From assembly GCA_028274465.1 (NCBI GenBank), contig CM051458.1:16755566-16819565 (forward strand): a DNA stretch of 64,000 nucleotides. The letters are read 5' to 3'. Position 1 is the first letter of the stretch; each line of letters begins with the position of its first letter. A model generated the notes under the pieces. It was not told the origin of the DNA. It did not search any database and was given only the letters and a program-made list of their open reading frames with translations. Made by a program: the position numbers and the translations under genes. Positions 20,538 through 32,523 of this stretch are shown piece after piece. This stretch comes from Plantago ovata (Eukaryota; Streptophyta; Magnoliopsida; Lamiales; Plantaginaceae).

Positions 20538-21817
20538 GTGATGAATGTGTACTTCACACTTTCATCTGAGTCTTTTTCACCTATTTTAGCTATCATCTAT
20601 GTTAATTTAGCTATATTTTAGTGCATTTTATTAGAATAGTGTCACGTTTCCCTTTAGATTTTATTTTACAAGTTTTGGTTGAAAATCGAGGATTTCCGGG
20701 CAATTATATTGAAGTTGACAAGGAATTGGTGTTCCAGAAGCCTATTTGGAGTATCTGAAGGTTTCCGGATAGGATTTGGAGTCTAGGGGTCGAATCTGGA
20801 GGTTAGAAGGCCACTAGAAGTCAGAAACCGAGTTCGAAAAGGGGAAGAAATCCAAAAACACGTCGAAAACGCGGAATTCCGCGAGATTTTCTCCGGGGCG
20901 AACCGCCCCAGATGTGGGGCGAATCGCCCCACACTATTTCGTAGCCTATATATAGTTGCTCAGTTTTTCTCCGAAATTCATACTTTTCCAGACCTTCTCT
21001 CTCACCTTTCTCTGTAGTTTTAGATAGGAACTTCCCAGAGCCTGTTCTTGGCGTTCTTAGCTTAGGAGACACTTTTTCATAGCAGATTGGAGCTTGTAGG
21101 ATCGCAATTCTTCGGAGATTGACAACCTTCGGTAACATTGTATCTATAGTTTATTCTACTTATTTTTATTTATCTTTCAACATGTTTTCTTCTATGATTT
21201 CTGTTGATTGCATGCCTATTATGAGTAGCTATACTTATCGTTGGTGGTAGTATGTGAATTTTTAGCGAAGGGAAGATAATCATGCTAATGGCTATATCGC
21301 GCATTATACTCCGTGTTATTGCTTTATTTCGTTGATCAGGCTCAGCCTAAATTCTCGTATGTTGTATTAATTATTATGCACAATTGGACCCTCGTCGACC
21401 TATGCGCATGTTTATCTTCGTAGTGTTGAATAATTACGGAACACAATAGGACAATAGAGATTGACTTGTCAGTATCATTATCTTCGTAGTGCTTAATAAT
21501 TGCAACAGGACATTAGATTGATCAAAGATCTCCATGCAAGACCGAGGAATTTACGCATGATTATTGACCCGTTATGCTTTGAAGGATCATACTATCACCA
21601 ATCTCCATTATCTGTTAGAAAAACCTTTGCTATTACGTCTGCTGTTTTTATATTCTCTAGTTAAATAGATAAAGCTAGTTATAGTCCTGAGAGAACGACA
21701 CTCGAGGTCATTCTACTGCTACACTACGGTTTTCGTTGTAGTTGTGGATTGCCTTTGGCTAAATAACAAATTTATTTGATCCGTTCGCGTTGGAACACGA
21801 CACCAGCGCGTTCATCA
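20538..21817 (+). mobile_element. Solo LTR, family B (copy 1)
   Basis: 1280 bp from TGATGAATG to TTCATCA with TSD CTAAG (20533-20537, 21818-21822). It contains the B-family palindrome pair (GGGGCGAACCGCCCC type, about 20895-20932) followed by a TATATATA box (about 20946), and the conserved GAGAGAACGACACTCG block near 21690. It interrupts the copia accessory frame. Confidence 0.95.
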
Positions 21818-21822
21818 CTAAG

Positions 21823-24800
21823 TTCAAGGTAAAGGTAGAAGACAACAAGGTCTCACCTTCCTTTCCAGTTATGTATGGAATAAAGATATGCTATATCCTT
21901 GAACATTTCAGGATTCAGCTGAGAAACCCATTGGCAATCAAGAAATCTGTGTGCAATGTGGGAAGATCCTTCTACAAGCAGAATGGACCTAAGACTGCTG
22001 GCAAGAAACTAGAAAAATCAAAGAAGACAACAGCTGCATATGTTGTCAGCACAAGCCAGCAAGAAAGGTATACAACAGCTGCAGATGTCACCACTCAACA
22101 ACTTAGAGATGAAACTATTGCAGATGGTGGTGACAAAAATGAAACTGCTGTAGATGATCAACAAGGTACGTGTACAACAGCCGTTGCTGAAAGTGCAACT
22201 ACTGACGCCTCTGGGAAACTGAAGAAATCTAACAAGAAAAAGAGGAAAGCTGATGATGACACTCAGACTGCAGCGTCATCAGCAAATCCTGTACCAAAGA
22301 GGAAAAGGACAAGTAACACAAGGAAGAAAACACTGGCTCGCAAGTCAGTTCCTATTGTCCATGACCTCTCAGACAATTCCCAGACAATTGCTGAAACGCA
22401 ACTTCCAGTAGATGTTGACAAGGTAGTTACTGAAGCCTATGTCAGCAACATTGAAGCGTTTGCGGAAGCCTTCAATGATCGACTCAACGTTGATCCTTCT
22501 ACTGAGAAAAGACCACAAAGTAGTGGAAATGAAATTCCTGCCCAAGTCCAAGATATCTACATTGTAGATAATCTAGATGGCCCAACTATGGAACCAGCAA
22601 GTGATATTGCTGCTGATCTGCAAAAGGCGGCACTTGCTGATGCTCCTGAAAAGATGGTTGCTGATCAAGCAACTCATCAAGTTGATGAAACCCCGGTTGC
22701 TGAAGAACCAGTTGCTGAGACAGCAATGGTTCAAGTTCCAGAAGTTGCTGAAACACAAGAAGCACTATTCAACGACGCATCTCGTGATGCTGAGAATACT
22801 GGCCCAAGTTCACCAAAGACATCAATTGACAAAGTCCAGCTTGTACTGGAAGCTATAAGCCAACAAATGGAGTTGGAGATTGAAGAATCATCCAACAAAT
22901 CCATTGATGTCTTCATGACAAGCAGTGAGCTTAAAGGTAAAGATGCTTCTGCTCAACTTGTCATTTCAGAGACAAGGGAGATTGCTGAAACCGCGCAGCT
23001 TTCTCAAACAGAGCAAGACAAGAAGTCTGCTGAAGAAACAGTCCAAGAAAATGAAGAAACTGTTAATGCTGAAAGGACTGAGCCACAACCTGTCCTTCTT
23101 CAGCAGGTAGATAATTCAACCATCAGTAAACCTTCAAATTCTGAAACTTATTCTTTTGCTAATATTATGTTATCTCTACAGACTTCTCAAGATGCAAGTC
23201 AGATGGTTGCTGAAGCCTCTGCACCAGAATCAACACTCCCTGCTCAGTAGGTAGTTAATGTTTTTGGTAATAAAACTAAGTTTGACAGCTTAGTACTTGT
23301 ATCTAACTCAAATTTATTTCAGGATGAACAAATAGAGGATGCTACTCAAGCTCCTCAAGGAATGGAAATTGTACAACATGAGCTTGCTGAATCTCAGCAG
23401 GTAATTCATGTTTCAGCTTTGAACTCTAAAGCAATTATCCAAACCTTTCCTGATCTAAATATCGTTCTTTTTCAGGCTCTAAAGGAGACCACTGAAGTGG
23501 TGCTCATCACTGAAGATCAACAAGTAAGTTCTGAGGAACTGTACTTGAATTTCAAGCAAACAACTTTGTCAAGAGTTGCTAAGTCCGTCAGCAACTGGCA
23601 AAGATACAGGCGAATGGATTTCTCTGATCTCCATCTTCATCTATCTAATGAGAAAAAGAGATCTTCTCTGCTAAAGCTCGAGACATTCGTTCATTCCATA
23701 CTTCCTGAAGAAATGTCATATTCTCAGCAAATGACTTCAAATCTGATTGCTCAAATCAGAGAGAATATGAAGGCAAAATTCAAGAGTGCCTCTCCAGATG
23801 AACAAGTTGTGATGCTCAAGGGTTCATTTGTACCCGTGGTGGCTGATCACCACAAAATAAATGAGGAAGAGGAAGTAACGAGTGTTGCTTTGTACAAGCA
23901 TCTCGAGCTAGTAATTCTGACCGACGATGATGAAGAGGAAGAAGATGAAAACATTCCGACTGATCCCAGTGATGATGAAGGGAAAGATTCAAAGGACAAG
24001 AAAGACGATGATGATGACAATCAAGGTCCAAGTCCTGATGCTGGTGGCTTAAAACTGACAGTTGCTGAAAATACTCAACAAGACAATCAGCAAGCTGAAC
24101 AACCACAACCTCAGCATGAATCTCAACCTGCTCCTGCTGCTGAAAATCAAGCACCTGTACAAGGTGCTAATACTGAAGAAGAATATGCCAGAAAAAGGGC
24201 TGCCTTGAAAAATGGCAAGAGCCAAATTTCTGATGCAAACCTTGATGATGATGATGAATTGGAAGATTACCAACGCGCTCTACAAAACAGTATTTTGATC
24301 CATGCAAGGCATACGCAGGATCTAGAAATTGGTGAATCTTCAGGAGTAAGGCCAAAGGAAGTCCCCTCCCTTCCATTTACTACTGGCGAAACTCCAGTAA
24401 TTGAGTCTCAAACTCAATTAAAACTAACTACTGGTGAAACTCTAGTAATTGAGTCTCAAACGTTGCCCTCAGCAACTACTCAATTAAAACTAACTACTGG
24501 TGAAACTCCAGTTGTTGAGTCTGAAGTGTTGCCATCAGCAACCACTCAACCAAAAGGAAGTGAAGCTGCTGACTTAGGTTCCAAGGTTGCTGACCTTGAT
24601 GAATCTGAGGATGACGATGACTTATCAGCAAATGAGGATGAACAATCCAAGAGAGACCCAAAGTTGTTCAAATTCCTCCTCCTGATTACATAAATGATAT
24701 AGATGATGGTCTAAGAGGAGAATTGCTGATGAAGGATGATCAGTTTGCTTCAGAACTGAAAGTTCATTCCTTGACCCCAAACCTAGTACCGTTCCCAAGA

Positions 24801-26229
24801 GTTGAGGAGTTTACTCCTAGAATTTTGGCACTGAAGAAAGTCCATGATGCCTGCAAAGCAGAAGATGAGGCATTGCTTGCTGAGAGCCCGCTTGACATTG
24901 GGAAAATTTTGGCTACAGTGCTGAGACGCACTACTACTCTTACGATAGCTCAGAAAGACATCAATCTTTATCACAAAAGCTATGAAGAAGATGTAAGTCA
25001 AGCACTCATGCTCGCAAAGACCGCTCTAGTGAAGGCTCAGACTTTCATGGATGATAAGGCCGCAACAGAAAAACGACATGAAGAGAACATGGTGAGTATT
25101 CAAAAAGAGTTGTCAAAAATGACTTCTGATCAGCAACAAATCATCATGAAGTATAACAGCTTAAGTACTCTTGCTGAAAATTGCAATGAGTTCTATTCTC
25201 TGCACATCACTCCGATGTTGCAATCCATGTCTAAGGGGGAAAAGATAAATACCAGAAAAAGAAACCAAACCCCTCCTACTGTTGATGAGCCACTGCCCAT
25301 AGAACCGCTTGCTGAAAAAGAGCAAAGTTCTAAAAGGCAAGCAGAATCTGAGTTAAATTCAGCAAGTACCAAAAAGAGAAAAACTGCTGCTGAAACTCAA
25401 GATTTTTGCCATACTGAAAGTCATCAAAAGATGATGACAATCAGACAATAGCTCAAGCCATAAGAGCTAGACATTTAACAGCCTTAACTCCGTCTGGCCA
25501 TTCAAAGCATTTCTCGTCTGACTCTTCAGCAAGAGATCAAGACAATGCTAAGTCAAGAAGAAGAAGGCAAAGACAGGAAGAAAAGAGGCTGGCCAGCATT
25601 GCTATTGGCTCCGGCATCGAATATACAAAGACCAACAATGATGAAACCACTCAGAATGTGATCAGAAACATTCATGGTTGCTGGATCCTAAAGCTGGAAG
25701 ACTTGCTGGTGAATGAGTTCTTTCCTACAGCCATATTGAACCAAATGTTCACATGGATTGAACTCAAGGTACAAAGAAAACAAAGGGAAGAATCCCTCCC
25801 AAGAAATATTGCTGGGAGATGGTTGAATCTTGAGGTCTCAGTAAGAAGAACTGCCATTGGTAAGACTTATAGACAAGAACCAGATTTGATAAAACCACCT
25901 GGCATTGCTTATTACTGTGACCCAGTAACCAAGAAAACAAAGAAGAGACTTGGATTGATTCCTTATGAGTATTTCTATCTCACTGCTAAGGATCAAGAAG
26001 AAGATCTTCTCTGGCTAAGAAAGATTCATCCTAAAAGCATTTCAGATACACAGCTTCTCCATGTCAGCAATTGGGAATGCATTTGTGGGTAACTCACTAC
26101 ATGGAAATGAATGCTGAAAAGCATCATCATACTGCCCGCAAAAATGCAAGAATTCTTCAACTACAAGTCCGTAGGCTTCTGGAAAACTACGAAAAGGACT
26201 GTGTTGAATTTACTGCACTTACTGAGTAG
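21823..26229 (+). pseudogene. copia accessory protein, central and C-terminal part
   Basis: The coding resumes straight after the B solo LTR (FKVKVEDNKVSP...). It runs through a Lys-rich, nuclear-signal-like stretch (KKSNKKKRKADD, then KRKRTSNTRKK) and a very long acidic region rich in Ala-Glu pairs (VAETQ, LAESQ). A second acidic stretch (DDDDD) near 24000, a coiled-coil-like segment near 24990-25180 and a tryptophan-containing tail (about 25660-26229) follow. Stops or shifts occur near 23250, 24693, 25451 and 26092. Low-complexity, non-globular composition dominates. I do not recognise an enzymatic domain. Confidence 0.55.
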
Positions 26230-26536
26230 AGTGTAAGAGAGATTTTGAGAAAATATTCTGGAAGAGCTTAAACTCTCTGTAATAGTTTTTTGTTAAAGTT
26301 TTGTTTGCTGATTTTGTTTAGTTATCTCTGCTACTTCTTGTAAACTTCTGAAAGATAACTATCAGCAATGAAGCTTTTGACTCTTATTGGTTTTTGATTA
26401 TGCAATTTACTTATACTTACTGTTTAATTATTCAAGTATTCTTGCATTAATCAACTGATTTATTCAACATCAGAAACCTCTAAAAGGGTAACAATTAATT
26501 TAGCCATGGATTGCTAACATCAAAAAAGGGGAAATT
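26230..26536 (+). other. copia 3' untranslated region and polypurine tract
   Basis: Noncoding AT-rich sequence ending in AAAAAAGGGGAAATT (26522-26536) directly before the 3' LTR, as expected for a polypurine tract. Confidence 0.8.
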
Positions 26537-28089
26537 TGTTAGGAAACTTGTAATTTTGATGAGCAATTAACCATGCTAAATTAAGGAAAGTTCAGTAACT
26601 AGTACTCTTAAGGTCCATAGGAATTTAGAATTTTAAGGACATTTTAAAAGAGGAACGTTTGCTGAAGACTTAGATTAGGTGCTAGATAGGTTGGTTTTAA
26701 AGCTTATGATGCATCTTGTTTTCTGAAAAGAAATACAACCTATTGAAGCATTTGCTGATGATGTACTTTGTTTTTACAAACAAACTATTGAAGCATTTAG
26801 AACCGCTCAGAATCTTGAAGAATTCGAAGATCTGAAGACTAGAAGATTTCTGAAGACTGGTATCTACAAAGGCACATGTTGCTCAGAAAGTGGAAACTTC
26901 AGCAACAACATTGCATAAGTGAAAATCTATATGATAGAGTAGGTTGTGCTTGTTGAAACTGAGACTGACCACTTGCTGATGGAACATATGTGACCTCTTG
27001 CTGAAAGTACTTGCATTTGCGCTCCAATGTTACTGTTTGAATTTTATTCAAATAAGCATTAAATGCAAAGCATGCATGCGAAGGACATGAAGACTAGAAG
27101 ACAAACAAGGACGCTGCTGAAAGTACAAAAGCAAGATAGTGACATTTTAAGGAACAAAAGCCTTAGGATTTGAAATTCAAACGGCTCCTTATTTTCACTA
27201 TAAATAGAGGTCATCCGGCAAAGAGTTGAAGTGTGTCAACAACGTGATCATACTCTCACTTGTGCTTAAACTCACAAACCCTTCAATACTCTCTACTGCT
27301 ATTGATCCGTTCCAAGACTTAAAGCTTGAAAAAGCTACTTGTGAAGAAGTAGAATTTGCACGACTAAGAAATTAGTTAAGTGTTCTTTCTTTCTTTCGAA
27401 CAAGAACAAGTCTTGACACCAGAAACATTCAAACTTGTTTACCGCAAAGTATTCAAAGTTTTGTTTCTAAGATTACTTGTTGTAACTGAATAAGTTATAA
27501 TTAAGTTTTCTCATCCAAACCTCTCTAACTGAAAATACACCCTTTCAGGCGTGATATTCAGGGGGAACTTAATCGAGCATAGTGTTGCTGATTAAAAGTA
27601 CCAAGTTTGGTGGAGAACAAGGTTACGTTCTCTAGTTAGGTTGAAGACGAAGCAAATGTGCTTTGGTTTCTGTTTGAATCGCTCTAGATAGGTGTTGTAA
27701 GGAACCTCAATCTTATCTTAGTGGATTCAGTCCTAGAAAGGACAAAGTGGATTAGTTGAGAGATTACGCCAGATACCACTATAAAAGTGTTTGTGTGATT
27801 TACTTACTGTACTTGGCTCTCAGCAAATCATATCTATCTGTACACAGTCACTCACATCACTTGCTGAAACCTTCATTTACTGAAAGAGCACTTATTGTAT
27901 CTAAGACTTCCGCTCTCTGATTTTAAGTATCAGCAAATCTGGTTACTGCAAACTAACTTGTGCTTGCTGAGAAAGTTAAGTATCAGCAAACTCATTACTG
28001 AAAAAGAAAGTTTTAAACGACGAAAGTTTGAAAAGACTATTCACCCCCTCCCCCCTCTAGTCTTTTCTTGTTGTTTAAAGGGACCAACA
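26537..28089 (+). repeat. copia 3' LTR
   Basis: 1553 bp starting TGTTAGGAAAC after the polypurine tract and ending ACCAACA. It contains a TATA box (TATAAATAG near 27199) and a CT-rich run near its end. Several TTGCTGA/TCAGCAA words occur in it although it is noncoding. The partner 5' LTR is outside the window. Confidence 0.85.
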
Positions 28090-28139
28090 ACCCTTAATAA
28101 GGGCTGCATGCCCTAAATAAAGATTGTCTCTAGGACATA

Positions 28140-28890
28140 TACACTATCAATAGACCCGTCTAATATAGGTAGTCTTCTAAAGTATTTGAAGAATAAACCT
28201 GTCGGTAAAACACATTTAGTTTTCTAAACTATAGCGGAATAGATCTGTCCACACAGTTAATGATCTAAACTATTGTAAAATAAACTCGCCAGACATAGTT
28301 AATGATCTAAACTTTTACTAAATACCTAGACCCATCGAACACAGTTAATTACGTTTTTTTAAAGTATATCGGAATGCATTAGTGAAAGCCACTCTTAGTG
28401 AAACATATACAATTAGTGTTCTAAAAAGTAAATACTACTAAATAGACCCCTCTAATACAAAATTTTTTAGAACTTTTGTGTAATAGACACGTCGAAAACA
28501 TGTAGTCTGTTAAAGTATCTGCGGAATAGACCCGTAAAAAATAGTTAATTTTCTAAATTATTACAGAATAGATCCGTCGAACACATTTAATTATCTAAAC
28601 TGCAAATTTGTCGATGCGGTCAGTATTCTAGACCATAGCGGAATGCACCCGTCGAACATAGTTAATATCTTAACTCTAAACTATTGCGTAATAGACCGGT
28701 AGAACACTAATTGTTTTGAACTACTGACTACTGTGTAATAGACCCGTGAAGAACATGTAGTCTTCCCAAGTGTTTCGGAATAGACACGTCGATAAAAGAG
28801 TTAGTGTTCTACACTATTACATAATTGACCCGTCGAATATAGTTGATGACCTAAACTATTGTGGAATAGACATGTCGTATACAGTAAGAA
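28140..28890. repeat. Degenerate minisatellite, unit about 42 bp
   Basis: About 17 diverged copies of a unit with core AATAGACCCGTCGAACA followed by AGTTAAT and CTAAACTATTG. Core starts fall near 28151, 28191, 28239, 28281, 28327, 28440, 28482, 28524, 28566, 28641, 28691, 28738, 28779, 28825 and 28865, that is, spacings around 42 bp. There is no coding potential. Confidence 0.85.
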
Positions 28891-30200
28891 CCAAGAAGTT
28901 ATAGGATGTTGACACGTGAAACAAATAGAGTATCAACAAATATGAATTGGATGAATAAGTAAACAAAAAAAATGATACTTGAAGTAGATAAATGACTCTT
29001 GGCTCAAGGAGAAGACCTAAAATATTCATTCAATATTTCCAATATAGTTAATTTGTATTTATAGCAAAACTATATAGTATCATCATTTTTGTATGAAAAT
29101 TTTAAATAAGTTTTCATATCATATATATTTATTATATAAAATCTTTTTATGAAATATAAAAAACATTTGTACAATTTAAAATTATACAGTTGTTGCATAC
29201 ATTTGTTGTAATGATTTTTCTTTTTTAAATATACATCAACCATATTTTTTTCATAATTGTGATATATATTATTTTTTAAATAGAAGAATTATATTCATGA
29301 TGGTATTCAAATATTATTTAATTATTAATTTTATTCAAACATTAATTAATTAAAATATGTGAAAGGGTGAATAGATGAGTAAGAATATATAAAAGTCACA
29401 TATTGTGGACATGTGGCAAGAGTGGATCCTTGAACCAATAAGAATAAGAGAATGTGTCAAGTGTCAAATATTTAGCATGAATTAAGGAGAGTCATAGAAA
29501 TAATCCTTCAATGAATATATAGATTTCATTTCAATATTTCTAATTAGTTGACTTTTTTTTCTCTCAAAGTTAATCATGAATTACTTCTAAGTTACATTAC
29601 CATAAAATATAATAAAATTATTTTATAAGATTAATATACTTTCTTTTTTGGAATGAGAAATTTCTAATCAAACATTTAAAACGGATGTTATATAAGAAGT
29701 TGTTGAGAAAACAGGACATGAAGACAGGACATGTATATTTTTAATATATTTTACACTCATATAGTTTATGAGTAGAGTTAAAATTCGAAACAAATTCAAG
29801 ATGGGAAAAATGGAACATGGAGCTTAGTCATATATTTTATTATTTATTAAATTTTTGGAATTAGTTTAAAATTAATTAATGGTCAAAATTAAGAAAAGAT
29901 AAAAACAAAAGTTAATGATTTAGTGAGAAGGAGAGAGTATAATTTTATTAAATTATTTATTCAATATGATTTACCCATAATTTTTATTAAGGTAGATTTG
30001 GAAAAGTCACACATTGAATATAATGGAGATGTCGAGAATAACTTTTTCATATTAAAGTCATGGTAAAGTCTAGGGGGACGGTCTTTCCTAAAATGACGGA
30101 AATGGCTGATTTTGTGATTAAATCAGTGGTTTTGGTCAAAAACTCGTTCAGTGTTAAACCAACCGATTTTTTAAAGAAACCCGGTTCACTGTGTTAGAAC
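28891..30200. other. AT-rich intergenic spacer
   Basis: About 1.3 kb of AT-rich DNA with no open frame of note, no terminal repeats I could pair, and no RNA gene signature. Confidence 0.7.
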
Positions 30201-30556
30201 ATTCACAACAGCTTCCCTAAATTGTCTTTTTTACTTACATATTGGCAAAAAATTAAAATACGTGTTAAAATCTTAACAAATCAGATTCCCTAAAACTTGT
30301 GTGGATCACCTAAATAAATAGGGAACAATCTTCACATGCCTAAACTTGTACATGCCTAAATTTTTTTTAGTATATTAATCATTAATTTATATACTATATT
30401 TAGAATATGTGGTTATTCAAATTATTCTTTATATTTATATTAAATCACTAAAAGGGAATCTGATTTTAGTGAATTATTAAATCCGTACTTAAAATATTAT
30501 AGGTAACGAGTTTAAAATGATTTTATGGAATGTTTTATAGGGAAACTGTTGTGAAT
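30201..30556. mobile_element. Probable MITE with 19-bp terminal inverted repeats
   Basis: The left end ATTCACAACAGCTTCCCTA (30201-30219) and the right end (30538-30556) are reverse complements with one mismatch. The 356-bp AT-rich body has no coding capacity. I could not define a clear TSD, so the superfamily is open. It ends about 250 bp upstream of the possible gene at 30809. Confidence 0.6.
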
Positions 30557-30808
30557 TCTCTTATATATATATTAAAGAGAACACACAGAAAACACATAGT
30601 TAAACGTGTTTACTATGTGTTTTGTTATTTTCTCTTGCTGAAGTCGTTTTTCTTCTTTGCTCAAAACCAGACATGGATCGACGAAATAACGCTTTTCTTC
30701 TCCTATTTTCTTCGATTATGTGCTTTCTGTATATTTTGTGAGGTCTAGGGTTTGGAATTTCGTATTTTCTCAGATCTGATTTCATAGATCTAGGGTTTCT
30801 GTTTAAAC

Positions 30809-31929
30809 ATGACGGAGAGGAAGGCATCTTCCGGTGCTTTCGACGATCCTAAACCGGTGATGATGCTTAACCGACGGAGAGGACGTTCCAGTAAGGGTAT
30901 GTTTCGGATTTCACATATCTAGTATTTTCGTATTGTGGTTTTTATTTTATATTGTTGTGGTTTTAAGTGTATGTGGCTCTATTATATGTTTTGTTTGTTT
31001 GTTGTTGTGGTTCAAGTGTTTTAAGTGTCTGTGATATGCTTATAAGGACTTTTTGGTGTTGTTTTAAGTGTATCTACAGGTATGCTTATTATTATACTTT
31101 AGTTTATGTTGTTGAAATGATTTCTATAATACTAAGTGTGTCTGGAATGATTATAAGGGATTTTGGTGTGTTTTTTAGTGTATTTAGTATGCTTACAGGT
31201 TTTATGTTATTCTACTTTTAGATTTCGTATTTGAAAAGGTATTTCTGGTACTTAAGTTTCTCTGGTATGCTTATGAATGATTTTGGTGTGGTTCTAAATG
31301 TATTTGGTGTGGTTCTAAGGGTTCTTGGTGTGGTTATAAAAGATGTTGGCGTGGTTTTGAAGTTTGTTTCTGGTTTGCTAGGTTTTCTAATGTGTATTGT
31401 TATGGGTTTTAGCATTTTTGCGGTGGCTTTAAGGGTTTCTGTTGTTGTTTTAAGCATGGGGATATTGTTTGTATCTTTAGATGGTGATATTTTTGTTATT
31501 GTGGTTTTTAAGTGGTGTTGGTGTGGTGGTAAGAATAGTGGGTGTGGTTGTAAGAGTACATGGTGTGGTTTTAAGGTGTTATGCTAATGTTTTCAGGTTT
31601 CTGGGCGTTACTATTCAGAACCAAAATGGTGTCTACTTTGGTTCTCATCGACATGGATATGAATAGAACTCATATTTTGCAGCTGGTTACAGAATTCTCT
31701 TGTCATAGACATGAAATGATCAAGCAGTTGGGTTTGAAGATGAAAGTTGGGGCTAGGGGTAAAGTTGATCTAGAGAAGAAGAATAAAGTTGTTGAAATGA
31801 TTGAAGAGGCTCAAAGTTGAAGAAAATGAGAGGAAGAAGCAGCTTAAAGAAAAGGAGAAGCTGAAGAAAGGCACCAATAATTTGCGAATTAAGATAAAGG
31901 ACAATTTCAAGAAGTATGGGGCTATGTAA
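30809..31929 (+). CDS. Possible small two-exon gene, hypothetical (low confidence)
   Basis: An ATG at 30809 starts a 29-codon exon (MTERKASSGAFDDPKPVMML...RRRGRSSK) preceded by TCTAGGGTTT leader motifs typical of plant genes. A donor GGTATG lies at 30897 and an acceptor GGTTACAG before 31693. Joining them keeps frame into CHRHEMIKQLGLKMKVGARGKVDL and a basic helix-forming tail. The frame stops at 31818-31820, but a one-base shift would extend it (KKQLKEKEKLKKG) to TAA at 31929, so it may be a decayed copy. I do not recognise the protein. The intervening sequence is repetitive (30930-31590). It could be only a chance combination. Confidence 0.3.
30930..31590 (+). repeat. Diverged GTGTGGTTTTAAG-type repeats
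   Basis: Imperfect reiteration of GGTGTGGTT(C/T)TAAG, with ATGCTTATAAGG and GTATTTGGT phrases, more than ten copies at uneven spacing, G/T-rich on the + strand. It would fall inside the intron of the possible gene. Confidence 0.65.
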
Positions 31930-32242
31930 TGTGTTTTTAATATGCAACTGTGGATGTCATTTTGGATTACTATGTATGTATTTTGTAAGTGCTTTTGATA
32001 TTGGTGGTATGTTTCTCTTTGTTAGTTGTTGTTTGTTTAATCTATAATGTTGTGGTTTTAATAATATATGGTTTTAAGAGACAATTTAATTAAGTTTCAT
32101 AAGAGACCGAACATATGTATGGTTTGTAGATTTCATGTTGTGGTTCTAATAGCATATGTTGCGCATATAAGATTTCATGTTTTGGTTTTAAGAGTAGTTG
32201 TTATTCTTTTTCATATCGAATGGTATGTTTTTAATATATCAT
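31930..32242. other. AT-rich spacer
   Basis: No gene seen. It includes the left copy of the SINE target duplication (32221-32242). Confidence 0.6.
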
Positions 32243-32389
32243 TTTTTTTAATAATTGAACCATTACAATTTCACAAGTAGCATTACAAAGCTAGTAATAA
32301 ACTATAAATAATCCCGCACTTGGCGAGAATTGAACCTATGACTTCTAGTGTCATGACACCTTAGTGTAACCAATTGAGCTAGACCTCAC
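32243..32389 (-). mobile_element. tRNA-derived SINE, copy 1
   Basis: On the minus strand it has an A box (TAGCTCAATTGGTTA) and a B box (GGTTCAATTCT) about 35 bp apart, an unrelated body and a terminal A run. A perfect 22-bp TSD flanks it (32221-32242, 32390-32411). A second family member lies at 63201-63352. The lack of a complete cloverleaf and CCA-adjacent acceptor stem argues against a real tRNA gene. Confidence 0.9.
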
Positions 32390-32523
32390 TGGTATGTTTT
32401 TAATATATCATCTTGCATGTGGTTTTAAGTGTAGACGTTATTCTTATAAGAGTGAATGGTATAATTATAATATGTTATTAACCATCTACATTATACTTAT
32501 ATGATTTCTTGTGTTTCGTATTT

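Larger units (their letters stand above)
1..28089 (+). mobile_element. SIRE/Maximus-like Ty1/copia LTR retrotransposon, left-truncated by the window
   Basis: Gene order on the + strand is gag, protease, integrase, RT, RNase H, which is the copia order, followed by a long accessory frame, a polypurine tract and a 3' LTR at 26537-28089. The 5' LTR and start of gag lie before base 1, so the outer TSD cannot be checked. Three insertions split it: CACTA at 2275-6087, element A at 6719-16452 and a solo B LTR at 20538-21817. Removing them and their TSD copies leaves about 13.2 kb. Gag, pol and the accessory frame contain stops and frameshifts, so it is not autonomous now. The SIRE/Maximus assignment rests on the size, the 1.5 kb LTR and the extra ORF after pol, and is an inference. 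Confidence 0.85.

Noticed and set aside
28140-28890. Repeat array resembling a CRISPR at first sight
   Set aside because: Units are diverged throughout with no identical repeats or unique spacers, and the genome is a plant nuclear genome.
32295-32390. tRNA gene
   Set aside because: A and B boxes are present, but the acceptor and anticodon stems do not form, an A tail and long TSD are present, and a second copy shares the non-tRNA body. It is a SINE.
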